Positions 17,794 through 26,199 of a DNA stretch of 34,173 nt are shown piece by piece. Source of the DNA: Planctomycetota bacterium (GTDB taxonomy: Bacteria; Planctomycetota; Planctomycetia; Gemmatales; Gemmataceae). The position numbers were made by a program, and so were the translations under genes. Below the pieces are notes generated by a model. That model ran no database searches. It was not told where the DNA came from and saw only the letters and a program-made list of their open reading frames with translations. How positions within the stretch are numbered: the first letter of the stretch is position 1; the number at the start of each line of letters is the position of its first letter. The stretch covers positions 1 to 34,173 of the forward strand of contig JAJXWW010000069.1 in the NCBI GenBank assembly GCA_021781415.1. The letters are read 5' to 3'.

Positions 17794-17810
17794 TTGGTAT
17801 GAGGCGTGCT
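17794..17810 (+). promoter_or_regulatory. Candidate sigma-54 (-24/-12) promoter
   Basis: TTGGTATG-N4-GTGCT shows the invariant GG (17796-17797) and GC (17808-17809) with the required ten-base spacing, and several further consensus positions. Transcription would begin near 17820, about 66 bases before the hydrolase GTG at 17886. It faces away from the divergent sigma-54 activator gene, which makes it more believable than an isolated match, but such matches also occur by chance. Confidence 0.35.
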
Positions 17811-17885
17811 GGGGAAGATTGGATCGTTCCAAAAATGAGTGGAGGAATACCCCAATGGAATCCACTCGATAGAAGGAGAAGTGGC

Positions 17886-18728
17886 GTGCAGGCATCCTTA
17901 GATTGGCTGATGGAGAGTGGTGCGGAATTCAGTCCGGGAGTCGGACGTTCGGGCTTGGCTCATCTGACTCACTACTCGGCGCGCTACTGCGTATGGGGTG
18001 AGGGACCGCCCCTCGTCTTGGTTCCCGGCTTGGCGGGCGGATACGAACTGCTTGGTCCCCTGGCTCGCCTACTCGCCCAAGACTTCCAAGTCATCAGCTA
18101 TCAGCTGCGCGGCGAAGACGATTGCTTCGCGCTGCGCCGCCGATTCGATCGAACCGATCTCGTCGCCGATCTGCGCGAGTTTCTCGACTGGTTCGGCCTA
18201 GAGCGTCCACCGATCCTCGGTGTGTCGTTCGGAGGAGTTCTCGCTTTGGAACTGGCGATGCGTTGGCCCAATCGCCTCCAATCGCTCGTTACCCAAGGCG
18301 TCGGCGCGCGGTTTGAGCGCGGCTTACTCCAACAGGTGGCCGGATGGGTGCTGTCGCGCTATCCCCTGCCGTCGAACAGTCCCTTTGTCAATCAGTTCTT
18401 CAATCTGCTGTTCGGAGCGAAACAGGAGCCTGGGCCTTTGTTCGAGTTCGTCACGCGACAGTGCTGGCAGACGGATCAGAGCGTGATGACCCATCGTTTC
18501 CAACTGGTCGAGTCGTTCGATCCAGGAGGGCGATTGAGCCGAGTCCAGACGCCGACTTTAGCAATGGCCGGAGAGCGCGATTTACTCGTCTCGTCCCAAA
18601 GTCTGCGCGACCTCGTTTGCAGCATCGGCGATGCCCGCCGTGTCGCCCTTCCCGGATGCGGCCATCTCGCTTTCGTGACGCATCCCGAACGAGTCGCCGC
18701 GGAAGTCAGGCGTTTTCTCATCGATTAG
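17886..18728 (+). CDS. Alpha/beta-hydrolase
   Basis: This 280-residue cytoplasmic hydrolase has a complete catalytic triad: S114 in the nucleophile elbow GVSFGG (112-117), D232 in GERDLLV, and H260 in GCGHLAF. The oxyanion-hole region is VPGLAGG (46-52). It belongs to the large esterase/lipase/haloperoxidase-like group; the substrate cannot be predicted. I chose GTG at 17886 because AAGGAG at 17873-17878 lies seven bases upstream and homology begins shortly after. An ATG at 17799 with AGGAAGGA upstream is a real alternative that would add 29 residues. If the sigma-54 promoter at 17794 is real, the 17886 start is required. The gene is convergent with the CvpA-like gene. Confidence 0.88.
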   Translation: MQASLDWLMESGAEFSPGVGRSGLAHLTHYSARYCVWGEGPPLVLVPGLAGGYELLGPLARLLAQDFQVISYQLRGEDDCFALRRRFDRTDLVADLREFLDWFGLERPPILGVSFGGVLALELAMRWPNRLQSLVTQGVGARFERGLLQQVAGWVLSRYPLPSNSPFVNQFFNLLFGAKQEPGPLFEFVTRQCWQTDQSVMTHRFQLVESFDPGGRLSRVQTPTLAMAGERDLLVSSQSLRDLVCSIGDARRVALPGCGHLAFVTHPERVAAEVRRFLID

Positions 18729-18746
18729 AATCACGAAAGGATATAG

Positions 18747-18885
18747 ACTGCGGAATACTCGGAATACACGGAAAAAAGCAAATCAAACGAAGGATAGAAG
18801 AGACGAATCGTCGAACAACCCGTTCGGTTCTTCTAGCCGTGCCGTTTGGTCTTGTTTTTTCCGTGTATTTCGAGCGTTCCGCAGT
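18747..18885. repeat. 139-base element with 31-base terminal inverted repeats
   Basis: Arms 18747-18777 and 18855-18885 match in inverted orientation at 28 of 31 positions. Both contain the unit GGAATACACGGAAAAAA or its variant. The element fills the gap between two convergent stops (18728 and 18896). The A-run/T-run stem could end transcription from both sides. Its length and terminal repeats also fit a small non-autonomous element (MITE-like). No open frame lies within it. Confidence 0.7.
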
Positions 18886-18895
18886 TCGAGTCCTC

Positions 18896-19486
18896 TCAGT
18901 CGGCGATGCGCCGCTCGCGGGCATAGCGCGATTCAAAGCTGCCATCGGGATCGAACGCATTCCCCTCCCACGAAAACGTATCGACACTGGCTCGAGCCAT
19001 CAACGCCAGCCAGACTCGATCCGGCGGAAGGATGTGCCGTATCTTCGCGCCGGGTGTCGACGGATCGATGCGTGGCTCGAAGTGCAGGAAGTGTTCGTCC
19101 AATGGGAGGGTCTGTGCCACGGTCAATAAAAACCCCACGGTCAAGTATCCCGCCATCGAACCGAACACCGCCGCGCCCGCCTGTTGCAGCGCCGGATGGT
19201 ACTCGATAACCGTGTGAATCAAGGCGTTGCTCGCCCAGCGTAAAATCAACAGCGACAAGACGAACGGCACAACGAGACAAATACTGTCTTCGTAGCCGTG
19301 CAAGATCGACCCGGCGAACATCGGATCCAGCTCGGCTGCCATCGGCTCAAAGAAATTAAACGCGATCAATCCCGCCAGCAAGACGTTGACCGTCATCGCA
19401 ATCGCCGCCAACACTCCTTGACGCCAAAAAGCGTAGGCTGCACCGAGCATGACGACGACCGTGATAAGACCCAGCAACATACTCAC
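18896..19486 (-). CDS. CvpA-like integral membrane protein
   Basis: This 196-residue protein has about four hydrophobic segments (near residues 2-20, 25-45, 68-90 and 103-125), with a soluble C-terminal part of about 65 residues. Layout and composition resemble the CvpA (colicin V production) family of inner-membrane proteins, with the typical early GxxxG-like region and an amphipathic segment between helices. The match is by pattern only, and another small polytopic family is possible. The start is the ATG at 19486. It lies downstream of the PilB-type gene on the same strand, with a 47-base gap, and may be co-transcribed. The stop abuts the 18747-18885 element. Confidence 0.65.
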   Translation of the reverse strand: MSMLLGLITVVVMLGAAYAFWRQGVLAAIAMTVNVLLAGLIAFNFFEPMAAELDPMFAGSILHGYEDSICLVVPFVLSLLILRWASNALIHTVIEYHPALQQAGAAVFGSMAGYLTVGFLLTVAQTLPLDEHFLHFEPRIDPSTPGAKIRHILPPDRVWLALMARASVDTFSWEGNAFDPDGSFESRYARERRIAD

Positions 19487-19533
19487 TCCTCGCGGTTATC
19501 GGCCGTCTCTCGCAGTCGATGGAAACCGACAAC

Positions 19534-21390
19534 TCATTTGCTACAAACCCGAAGAAGCTCTTGGATCGAAGTCCGTCCTTCAATGACTTGACGCAATCCG
19601 TCTTCTTGCAAGTATTTCATGCCGTGTTTGACCGCTTCTTGCTTGATGGCATTGAAATTGGGATTCTCGCGGATGAGTTCGCGGATGTCGTCGCCGATCT
19701 CGAGTAGCTCGAAAACGCCGGTTCGTCCTCGATAGCCACTCCCGCCGCAGAAGGTGCAGGGGTCGTTTTCCTCGTCGTTCTGCGTCTTCTCCGGCGGGCG
19801 ATGGAAGAACTTGATCTTGTCGGCGGGCAGGTTGGCTTTCCGCAAGAGTTCGGCATTGGGTTTGTAACGCTGCTTGCAATAGGGGCAAAGGATGCGAACC
19901 AAGCGCTGACTGAGGACGGCGGAGACAGCGTTGGCGACCATGAACGGCTGCACGCCCAGATCGATCAGCCGGGCGATGGCGGTCACGGTGTCGTTGGCGT
20001 GCAGGGTCGTGAACACCATGTGTCCGGTCTGTGCCGCCTGACAGGCTATTTCCGCCGTCTCTTGATCGCGTATTTCGCCGATGTAGATCACGTCGGGATC
20101 TTGCCGAAGGATACTGCGCAACTCCGAGGCGAACGTCTTCCCGGCTTTGGGGTTCACCTCGATCTGCGTCACGTTGTCGATGTGATACTCGACCGGATTC
20201 TCGATGGTGATGACGTTTTTCTGATAGCGGTCGATTTCGCTGAGACAGGCGTAGAGAGTTGTGCTTTTGCCCGCTCCGGTGGGACCGCAAACGATGAACA
20301 AGCCGTGCGGCTGGGTCACGAGCGCGCGAATCTGTTTGCGCAGCGCTTCGCGCATGCCGATGCGCGTCAAGCTGGCGACTTGCCGCACGGGATCGAGAAT
20401 CCGCATGACCATCTTTTCGCCGATGACGCTACCGGCGGTTGCCACGCGGAAATCGACTTGGCGTTTGTGCAAGGCGGGAGGTTTCGGTTCTTCCTCGCTC
20501 TCGCTCTCTTCCTCGTCCTCGTTTTCGCGGCGCGCTGGAGTCGGCGGGGTCGGTTCCACGGCGCTTTGAATTTCGGCGGAAAAACTGCCGTCTTGCGGCT
20601 TCCGCTTTTCGGTGATGTCCAAGTCGGCCAGCACCTTAAAGACGTTGATGACCGCGTCGCCGGTCGGACGCGCGAACGGAGAAGTCTGTTCGAGAATGCC
20701 ATCCACCCGAAACCGCACGATCATCTCCTCCTTCGTCGGTTCGAGATGTATGTCGGTGGCGCGGCGTTCGATGGCATCGGCAATCAGTTCCAGAGCGGCA
20801 CGATAGCCCTTGGAGCCTTGCAAGCGCGCCAAACGGCGGGAGTCGTCTTCTCCCTCTCCACTTTTACCGATAAAGCGGATGGGAATAATCCGCTCCTTCG
20901 ATTCCTCGGGTTCGGGCAGATCGAGCCGCAGCCAACGGCGCAACAATTTGCGCAGGTGTTGCGGCGTCAACACGCGCTGTTCCGGCGCGGCCTTTTCGTT
21001 GCGCTGCGCGACATACGACAGCGTCGGCGCGAGGTAGAGAACGAGCAGCACGACAAATCCGAGAATAAAGAGAGGAAAGAGCCAAACGGCCAGCAAGCCG
21101 GCCAGACCGCAGCCGAGTAGGATGGGATTCCACATCTCGCCGGGTAGTTTCATCGTCCGGCAATCGTCGTCTACCCACCAACACGTCCGCAGCCAAGCGA
21201 GGTAAATCAGCAACACCAAAAGCAGTTTGGCGGGATGATAGTACATTCCCGCCCCGCGCGGAAACAATCCGTCCGCCAAGAGAACCCAAGGCGAGAACGC
21301 CAGGACGCGACGGAACGGCGGGGCGAAGCCGAACCTGAAGTGAGGTTCGGAGGCGAGATTCCAATCGTCTTCCTGGCGCGCGATTTTCAT
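19534..21390 (-). CDS. PilB/GspE-type secretion ATPase with N-terminal membrane helices
   Basis: This 618-residue ATPase belongs to the type IV pilus / type II secretion assembly family. The core has Walker A GPTGAGKST (369-377), an Asp-rich box (ENPVEY), Walker B (DVIYIGE), a His box (TTLHAND) and the zinc-binding tetracysteine (CPYC 502-505, CTFC 545-548). Two features are odd. The usual N-terminal MshEN domain is missing; instead, hydrophobic segments lie near 53-70 and 89-122. A strongly acidic insert (about 286-304, EDEEESESEEE) interrupts the N2 domain. I chose ATG at 21390; a frame extension to 21420 would need a TTG start with no usable site. PilT follows the same strand upstream with a 48-base gap, so the pair is probably co-transcribed. 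Confidence 0.92.
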   Translation of the reverse strand: MKIARQEDDWNLASEPHFRFGFAPPFRRVLAFSPWVLLADGLFPRGAGMYYHPAKLLLVLLIYLAWLRTCWWVDDDCRTMKLPGEMWNPILLGCGLAGLLAVWLFPLFILGFVVLLVLYLAPTLSYVAQRNEKAAPEQRVLTPQHLRKLLRRWLRLDLPEPEESKERIIPIRFIGKSGEGEDDSRRLARLQGSKGYRAALELIADAIERRATDIHLEPTKEEMIVRFRVDGILEQTSPFARPTGDAVINVFKVLADLDITEKRKPQDGSFSAEIQSAVEPTPPTPARRENEDEEESESEEEPKPPALHKRQVDFRVATAGSVIGEKMVMRILDPVRQVASLTRIGMREALRKQIRALVTQPHGLFIVCGPTGAGKSTTLYACLSEIDRYQKNVITIENPVEYHIDNVTQIEVNPKAGKTFASELRSILRQDPDVIYIGEIRDQETAEIACQAAQTGHMVFTTLHANDTVTAIARLIDLGVQPFMVANAVSAVLSQRLVRILCPYCKQRYKPNAELLRKANLPADKIKFFHRPPEKTQNDEENDPCTFCGGSGYRGRTGVFELLEIGDDIRELIRENPNFNAIKQEAVKHGMKYLQEDGLRQVIEGRTSIQELLRVCSK

Positions 21391-21438
21391 GGCGAAACTG
21401 TCTTCCTGCCACCTTGCCAACTTCTCACGGGAAAAGTC

Positions 21439-22593
21439 TCACAGGATGCCCGGCGCGGACACCTTGATGCCTTTGAACGCCATCTTGAGCTTCTCGGGAT
21501 CGGGAGCGAACTCCAGAGCAGTTTGCTTGTCCGTCTCGCCGCTCTCGACGAGGATGCGCAGATTCTCGGTGAAATCGACCATGCCTTCTTGATAGAACAT
21601 TTTGATCGCGTCTTGTAGCTTCAAGTCTTCGCCTTCGGCGATCAGCTTTTTAATGGTTGGATTGACGATCATGATTTCGTTGGTCGGCGTGCGCGGCTTT
21701 TTCAAGCCCTTGAGCAGCTTCTGCGCGACGACGGCCTTCAGATTATTGGCCAACGCCTTGCGGATGGCTCCGTGCTTGGCGACGGGAAACAGGTCGAGGA
21801 TACGGTTGATGGTGGACGACGCCGACGAAGCGTGGATAGTGCCGAACACCAAGTGGCCGGTCTCGGCGGCATGAACGGCGGCCTCGAACGTCTCCACGTC
21901 GCGCAACTCGCCGACGAGGATGACATCGGGGTCTTGCCGCACGGCGTCCTTGAGCGCTTTGTGCCAGTCGATCACGTCCAGGCCGATCTCGCGCTGATTG
22001 ATGTACGACTTTTTGTCGGTGAACGTGAACTCGATGGGATCCTCAACGGTGAGGATGTGCAACGGCTCGCGCTCGGCAATGTAATCGATCATTGAGGCGA
22101 TCGTCGTGCTTTTGCCGGAGCCGGTCACACCGGCGAGGATGATGAGTCCTTCGTTGAATTGACACAGGCTTTCGATACTGTCGGGCAGCCCCAATTCCTT
22201 GAAGCTGGGAATGAACGTGTTGACGCGGCGAGACACCAGGCTAAGTTTGCCGCGCTGCTTGAACATGCTGACGCGGAAGCGGCATTCGTCGTTGCCGATG
22301 ACGTGCGAAAAGTCGACGCCGCCCTCCGCGTCGAGAATCTTGCGGTGGTCGGGCTTGAGCATGGGCATCAACAGCTTTTCCATGTCTTCGCCGGAAATCG
22401 GCGGAGCGTTCACTTTCACGATGTCGCCGCGCAGGCGCATCATGGGCGGTTGGCCGGACTTCAGGTGCAAGTCGCTGGCCTCGTGCTTCATCACCATCCG
22501 AAAGAGTTTATTCACTTCCAACTCGCGGCGCGGCGAGGGAGCGGACTGAGGCGGCACCATCGCATGCATCTCTTTTACGTCGGCAGTGGCCAT
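21439..22593 (-). CDS. PilT-type retraction ATPase
   Basis: This 384-residue hexameric ATPase of the PilT family powers pilus retraction in twitching systems. Walker A GVTGSGKST (155-163), Walker B DVILVGE (223-229), the Asp box VEDPIEF and the His box with H254 are intact. There is no zinc tetracysteine, which separates it from PilB. The C-terminal region after the core (about 300-384) departs from the classical PilT retraction motif, with NPTIKKLIAEG in the expected place. The start is ATG at 22593 with GGAG seven bases upstream. The longer frame to 22671 runs into a repeat. Pilin and platform genes are not in this window, so the full machine cannot be judged. Confidence 0.92.
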   Translation of the reverse strand: MATADVKEMHAMVPPQSAPSPRRELEVNKLFRMVMKHEASDLHLKSGQPPMMRLRGDIVKVNAPPISGEDMEKLLMPMLKPDHRKILDAEGGVDFSHVIGNDECRFRVSMFKQRGKLSLVSRRVNTFIPSFKELGLPDSIESLCQFNEGLIILAGVTGSGKSTTIASMIDYIAEREPLHILTVEDPIEFTFTDKKSYINQREIGLDVIDWHKALKDAVRQDPDVILVGELRDVETFEAAVHAAETGHLVFGTIHASSASSTINRILDLFPVAKHGAIRKALANNLKAVVAQKLLKGLKKPRTPTNEIMIVNPTIKKLIAEGEDLKLQDAIKMFYQEGMVDFTENLRILVESGETDKQTALEFAPDPEKLKMAFKGIKVSAPGIL

Positions 22594-22634
22594 CTTCGTC
22601 TCCAAGTCTGAGTTCATCCCGAAGTTCATCGTTG

Positions 22635-22686
22635 AGTTCTGAGTGCTGAGACTTTGGTTTTTACTCAGCACTCAGCACTTAGAACT
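22635..22686. repeat. TCAGCACT-type inverted repeat at the hisF end
   Basis: AGTTCTGAGTGCTGAG (22635-22650) matches the reverse complement of 22671-22686 at 15 of 16 positions, and CTCAGCA is duplicated at 22664-22670. The right arm contains the hisF stop codon (22672-22674) and its last codons. The left arm lies in the pilT leader. Similar GTTCTGAGTGCTGAG units are known as scattered intergenic repeats in some bacteria; I recall this rather than having checked it. Confidence 0.75.
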
Positions 22687-23451
22687 TCGGATTGGCACGC
22701 CTCGCTCGGCGAGATAAGCCTTGGTCGCGGGGATGCCATACTCGTGGTAATGGAAAATACTAGCAGCGAGGGCGGCGTCGGCGTGGCCCTCGGTCAATAC
22801 TTGAAACAGATGCTCCGGCGATCCAGCTCCGCCGCTGGCGACGACCGGTATGCGCACGGCGTCGGCGACGGCGCGGGTTATGGGCATATCATATCCGGCT
22901 TTGGTTCCGTCGGCGTCCATCGACGTGAGAACGATCTCGCCCGCGCCCAACTCCTCGACGCGCCGCGCCCAAGCGACCGCTTCCAAACCCGTGGGAATAC
23001 GCCCTCCGTTCGTGTGAACTTCCCACACTTCGCGCCCATCCGATCCTCGCACGCGCTTCGGATCGATGTTCACGACGGTGGCGCACGACCCGAACTTCCT
23101 CGCCACGGCGGCGATCAACTCCGGCGTTTTGACCGCCGACGAGTTCAGGCTCACCTTCTCCGCTCCCGCCTGAATCAAGCGCGTCGCATCCTCCAGCGTG
23201 CGAATGCCTCCCCCTACGGTAAACGGCATGAAGATCTGTTCGGCGACACGCCGTACCACATCGAGCATGATGTCGCGGCCTTCGTGGCTGGCGCTGATGT
23301 CGAGAAAAACCAACTCGTCGGCCCCGTCTTCCTCATAACGCCGGGCCACTTCGACGGGATCACCGGCGTCGCGCAATTGGAGGAAATTGATACCTTTGAC
23401 AACCCGTCCGCGCTCCACGTCGAGACAGGGAATGATGCGCTTGGTCAACAT
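22672..23451 (-). CDS. hisF: Imidazole glycerol phosphate synthase subunit HisF
   Basis: This 259-residue (beta/alpha)8 cyclase joins with HisH to make imidazole glycerol phosphate and AICAR in histidine biosynthesis. Catalytic aspartates are at the expected places: D11 in [12 protein letters not shown] and D130 in NIDPKR. Phosphate-binding loops ([10 protein letters not shown] and ASGGAGS) are intact. The start is ATG at 23451 with AAGG five bases upstream. A much longer same-frame opening (to 24999) is antisense to the exporter gene and is not real. The last residues (SSKC) and the stop derive from a repeat; relatives usually end near VPIR. No other his gene lies nearby, so this is an isolated locus. 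Confidence 0.96.
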   Translation of the reverse strand: MLTKRIIPCLDVERGRVVKGINFLQLRDAGDPVEVARRYEEDGADELVFLDISASHEGRDIMLDVVRRVAEQIFMPFTVGGGIRTLEDATRLIQAGAEKVSLNSSAVKTPELIAAVARKFGSCATVVNIDPKRVRGSDGREVWEVHTNGGRIPTGLEAVAWARRVEELGAGEIVLTSMDADGTKAGYDMPITRAVADAVRIPVVASGGAGSPEHLFQVLTEGHADAALAASIFHYHEYGIPATKAYLAERGVPIRSSKC

Positions 23452-23730
23452 GGTTGCCTTCGTGACGGCCGATGGCTGAGACTCGATGCCACGGATGCGG
23501 AGCGAAATCGACTCTTCTTTCACTGTACGGCGTGCGTCCGGCGCGGTCAACGGTACACGCTCGAATGGTGAACCGGCGGCGTAAGTCGCCGGGTTGGAGC
23601 GACCTAACCCTAAAAAACGGAACTCCCGGCGAACGATTATTCCGTCCGCGCGGATTGCGCCGAGTGAAGAAGCCGGAGCGAGGCACTTGCGAGCGCCATT
23701 CGACGAGGTATGATTCAAGGTGTGGCGTCG
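23452..23730. other. Divergent region with a small structured repeat
   Basis: This gap separates hisF (minus) from the exporter operon (plus). A hairpin CCGGCG (23573-23578) / CGCCGG (23587-23592) with loop GCGTAAGT is followed by a GGGTTGG...CCTAACCC imperfect palindrome up to 23610. This GGCGTAAGTCGCC type of unit looks like another intergenic repeat family. No clear promoter hexamers were identified, though both genes must start here. Confidence 0.5.
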
Positions 23731-24948
23731 ATGCGAATCCGCGGGAAGCGTTTCGGTTTTTTTCGAGATCTTTTTATGCCGGTTCCTCAAGAAAAGCGCA
23801 CGTCCGCGATCTTCTGTGGGACTGTTTTCCTGACGGGTCTCGCGGTCGGGATCGGCCTGGGTGCGTTGGGTGTGTACTGCTACGCGCCGAAGGCCGAGGC
23901 CTCTTCGGTGGATGGCCCGCTCGATGCGAGCCGCAATTTCGACAAGGTGGTCGCGCTGGGGCGCATCGAACCGAGCGGCGGCATCCTTTCGCTGGGTGTT
24001 CCGGTGCCGGATCGGTTGCGGCGATTGTTGGTCGCCGAAGGACAACCCGTCGAAAAAGACGATGCGTTGGCCGTTCTCGACAGCGAAGTCATGCGCAAAC
24101 TGGAACTGCAATTGGCCGCCATCCAGCGCGAGCAGGCAGACGAGCGGTTGAAAGCGATCGACGAAAGCGGCACGGCGCAGATCGCCGTGGAAGAACTTCA
24201 ACGCGATCGGCTTGTGGAAATCGAACCGTTGGAGATCGAGTCGCTGAAAAGCAAGATCGCCTTCTTGGAGATGCAAGAGCGAAATGCTCGCAAGGATTAC
24301 GATCGTTACCTTGCCGCGGGCGATACCGTCGCCGACCAAGACAAGGAGAAGCAAAAACTGGCGATGCAACAGGCGACGACCGAATTGATCGCCACGCGGA
24401 GCCAACTCAAAAAGCTGCAAGATACCAGTTCGTTGAACCGCAAAGTGGCGAACGCCCGGGTGCAAGCGGCGCGGGCCGAATGGAAACAGAGTCGAAGGGC
24501 CATCTCTCGACCATTGCTCGATACGCAGATCAAGCAAGCCGACGAACGCCTGAAGGAGACTCAGATCCACGCTCCCTGCCGCGGTACCATTTTGCGCGTC
24601 TTCGTTCGGGAAGGTGAGTTGGTTCACGGACAAGCCATTCTGCAGATGGCTAATGTGGACAAAATGATCGTCCGTACCGAGGTCTACGAAACCGACATCC
24701 AATATGTAAAGGTCGGTCAAGCGGCGACGGTGACAAGCTCTATTTTCACAAAGAACAAGAACGCCCTGAGCGGCAAGGTCGAATGGATCTCCGGCAGCGT
24801 CGGCAAGGCACAGGTCGTCCCGCTCGATCCGCGCGCGGCGGTGGACAACCGGGTCGTGGAGGTGAAAGTGGCCTTGGACGATCCCAAGCCCGTTGCCAAA
24901 CTGATTGGGCATCAAGTCCGCGTCGAGATTCAGACGGGCGAACACTAG
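23731..24948 (+). CDS. HlyD/DevB-type membrane fusion protein
   Basis: This protein of about 405 residues is the periplasmic adaptor of an ABC exporter. It has an N-terminal transmembrane helix (about 27-48), a biotinyl-lipoyl half-domain ([18 protein letters not shown]), a long alpha-hairpin coiled coil (about 110-275, Glu/Lys/Gln-rich), the second lipoyl half ([18 protein letters not shown]) and a beta-barrel region ([17 protein letters not shown]). This is the DevB order. The start is uncertain: ATG 23731 follows an AAGG at ten bases, while 23710 and 23776 are in-frame alternatives. It opens a four-gene plus-strand operon with two permeases and an ATPase. It probably links to an outer-membrane channel encoded elsewhere. 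Confidence 0.9.
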   Translation: MRIRGKRFGFFRDLFMPVPQEKRTSAIFCGTVFLTGLAVGIGLGALGVYCYAPKAEASSVDGPLDASRNFDKVVALGRIEPSGGILSLGVPVPDRLRRLLVAEGQPVEKDDALAVLDSEVMRKLELQLAAIQREQADERLKAIDESGTAQIAVEELQRDRLVEIEPLEIESLKSKIAFLEMQERNARKDYDRYLAAGDTVADQDKEKQKLAMQQATTELIATRSQLKKLQDTSSLNRKVANARVQAARAEWKQSRRAISRPLLDTQIKQADERLKETQIHAPCRGTILRVFVREGELVHGQAILQMANVDKMIVRTEVYETDIQYVKVGQAATVTSSIFTKNKNALSGKVEWISGSVGKAQVVPLDPRAAVDNRVVEVKVALDDPKPVAKLIGHQVRVEIQTGEH

Positions 24949-25001
24949 AGGTGCGTTCGACTCCACGCTCTGCTCGGCAACGCGGCTAACCGAAGTCATC
25001 C

Positions 25002-26174
25002 ATGAAAACGCCGTTAGTCTTGCGGAATCTGCTGCATCAGCCGTTGCGAACCGGCGTTGCCATACTCGGCGTCGGCTTCGCGGTGTTGCTGATCTTCATG
25101 CAGCTGGGCTTCTACGGCTCCGCCGAGACCGCCGCCAATACGCTCTATCGCGCGCTCGACTTCGATCTCGTCTTGCTGTCGAACAATTATCTCAACGCCA
25201 CGAGGCCGCGCAGCTTCGCGTTGCCGCGCGTCTATCAACCGTTGGGGCATGGCGACGTGGAATCGGTATCGCCTCTGTATATCGATTGGCAGAGTTGGCG
25301 CGTGCAAAATCGAAGCCGTCAACGCCGCGCCATTCTCGTGTTCGCTTTTCGCCTCGACGAACCCGTTTTTCGCACGGAGAGCGTCTTTCGCAGCGAGCCG
25401 TGCGCGGAATGTCTGCAACGGCTCCGAGCGCCCGACACGGTGCTGATGGACACCGCCACGCGCGCGTACTTTGGACCGCGCGGCGTCGGGATCGAAACGG
25501 AAATGAACCGAAGACTCGTCGAGGTCGTCGGCGAGTTCACCATCGGCACCGGCTACGGAGCGGACGGAATGGTGTTGACGAGCGAGCGCACTTACGAACA
25601 CCTAACCGGATCGCTCGCCCTGCAACGTCCCGCGCTGGGTCTCATTCGCCTCAAGCCCGAAGCGCGCAGCCGGGCCGACGAGGTGAAGCGGGAACTGTCC
25701 GAGAGGTTCTACAACGGTCGGCCGCGCGACGAAGTGCGCCTCCTCACCCGCGCGGAGATCGAGGAACACGAACGCGATTATTGGCTGCATCGCACCTCGG
25801 TGGGCATCATCTTCCAAATGGGCGTCTTCGTGGCCCTGATCGTCGGCGTCATTTTCGTCTATCAAGTTATCGCCACGGACATCGCCGATCATTTTGCCGA
25901 ATACGCCACGCTGAAGGCGATCGGCTACGAGCAGAGCTACCTCTCCGGCGTGGTACTGCGTCAGGCGTTGATGCTCGCGGTTCTAGGCTACATGCCCGCC
26001 TTCGTCGCCGCGTTGGGGCTGTACGCCTTGGGACGCCGAGAGGCCGAGTTGCCATTGGACATGACGTGGACGCGCGCCGTCGGCGTTTTGGCACTGGCCG
26101 CGGCAATGTGTTCCCTCTCCGGCCTCTTGGCACTGCGCAAGGTCAAGGCCGCGGACCCAGCCGATTTGTTCTGA
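25002..26174 (+). CDS. DevC-type ABC exporter permease 1
   Basis: This 390-residue permease is of the MacB/FtsX/DevC class. It has one N-terminal transmembrane helix (about 15-35, beginning [20 protein letters not shown]), a large extracytoplasmic domain (about 40-260) and three C-terminal helices (about 265-285, 320-345 and 350-375). The end motif [16 protein letters not shown] matches that of the next gene, so the two permeases are paralogues. It follows the fusion protein by 53 bases. The ribosome binding site before ATG 25002 is weak. Classical DevBCA has one permease gene; two distinct ones suggest a heterodimer. Confidence 0.92.
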   Translation: MKTPLVLRNLLHQPLRTGVAILGVGFAVLLIFMQLGFYGSAETAANTLYRALDFDLVLLSNNYLNATRPRSFALPRVYQPLGHGDVESVSPLYIDWQSWRVQNRSRQRRAILVFAFRLDEPVFRTESVFRSEPCAECLQRLRAPDTVLMDTATRAYFGPRGVGIETEMNRRLVEVVGEFTIGTGYGADGMVLTSERTYEHLTGSLALQRPALGLIRLKPEARSRADEVKRELSERFYNGRPRDEVRLLTRAEIEEHERDYWLHRTSVGIIFQMGVFVALIVGVIFVYQVIATDIADHFAEYATLKAIGYEQSYLSGVVLRQALMLAVLGYMPAFVAALGLYALGRREAELPLDMTWTRAVGVLALAAAMCSLSGLLALRKVKAADPADLF

Positions 26175-26199
26175 GCGGATTTCGTTCGAGGGGAACCCC

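Noticed and set aside
17476..17895. 139-codon minus-strand frame in the divergent region upstream of the sigma-54 activator
   Set aside because: No motif and no good ribosome binding site. It covers the region that must contain promoters and overlaps the hydrolase start.
19801..21120. 439-codon plus-strand frame opposite the PilB-type gene
   Set aside because: Antisense to a clear ATPase; no recognisable motif or ribosome binding site.
22672..24999. A 775-codon minus-strand frame covering hisF and the region opposite the exporter gene
   Set aside because: Only the part up to 23451 matches HisF. The rest is antisense to a well-supported membrane fusion protein and has no protein family pattern.
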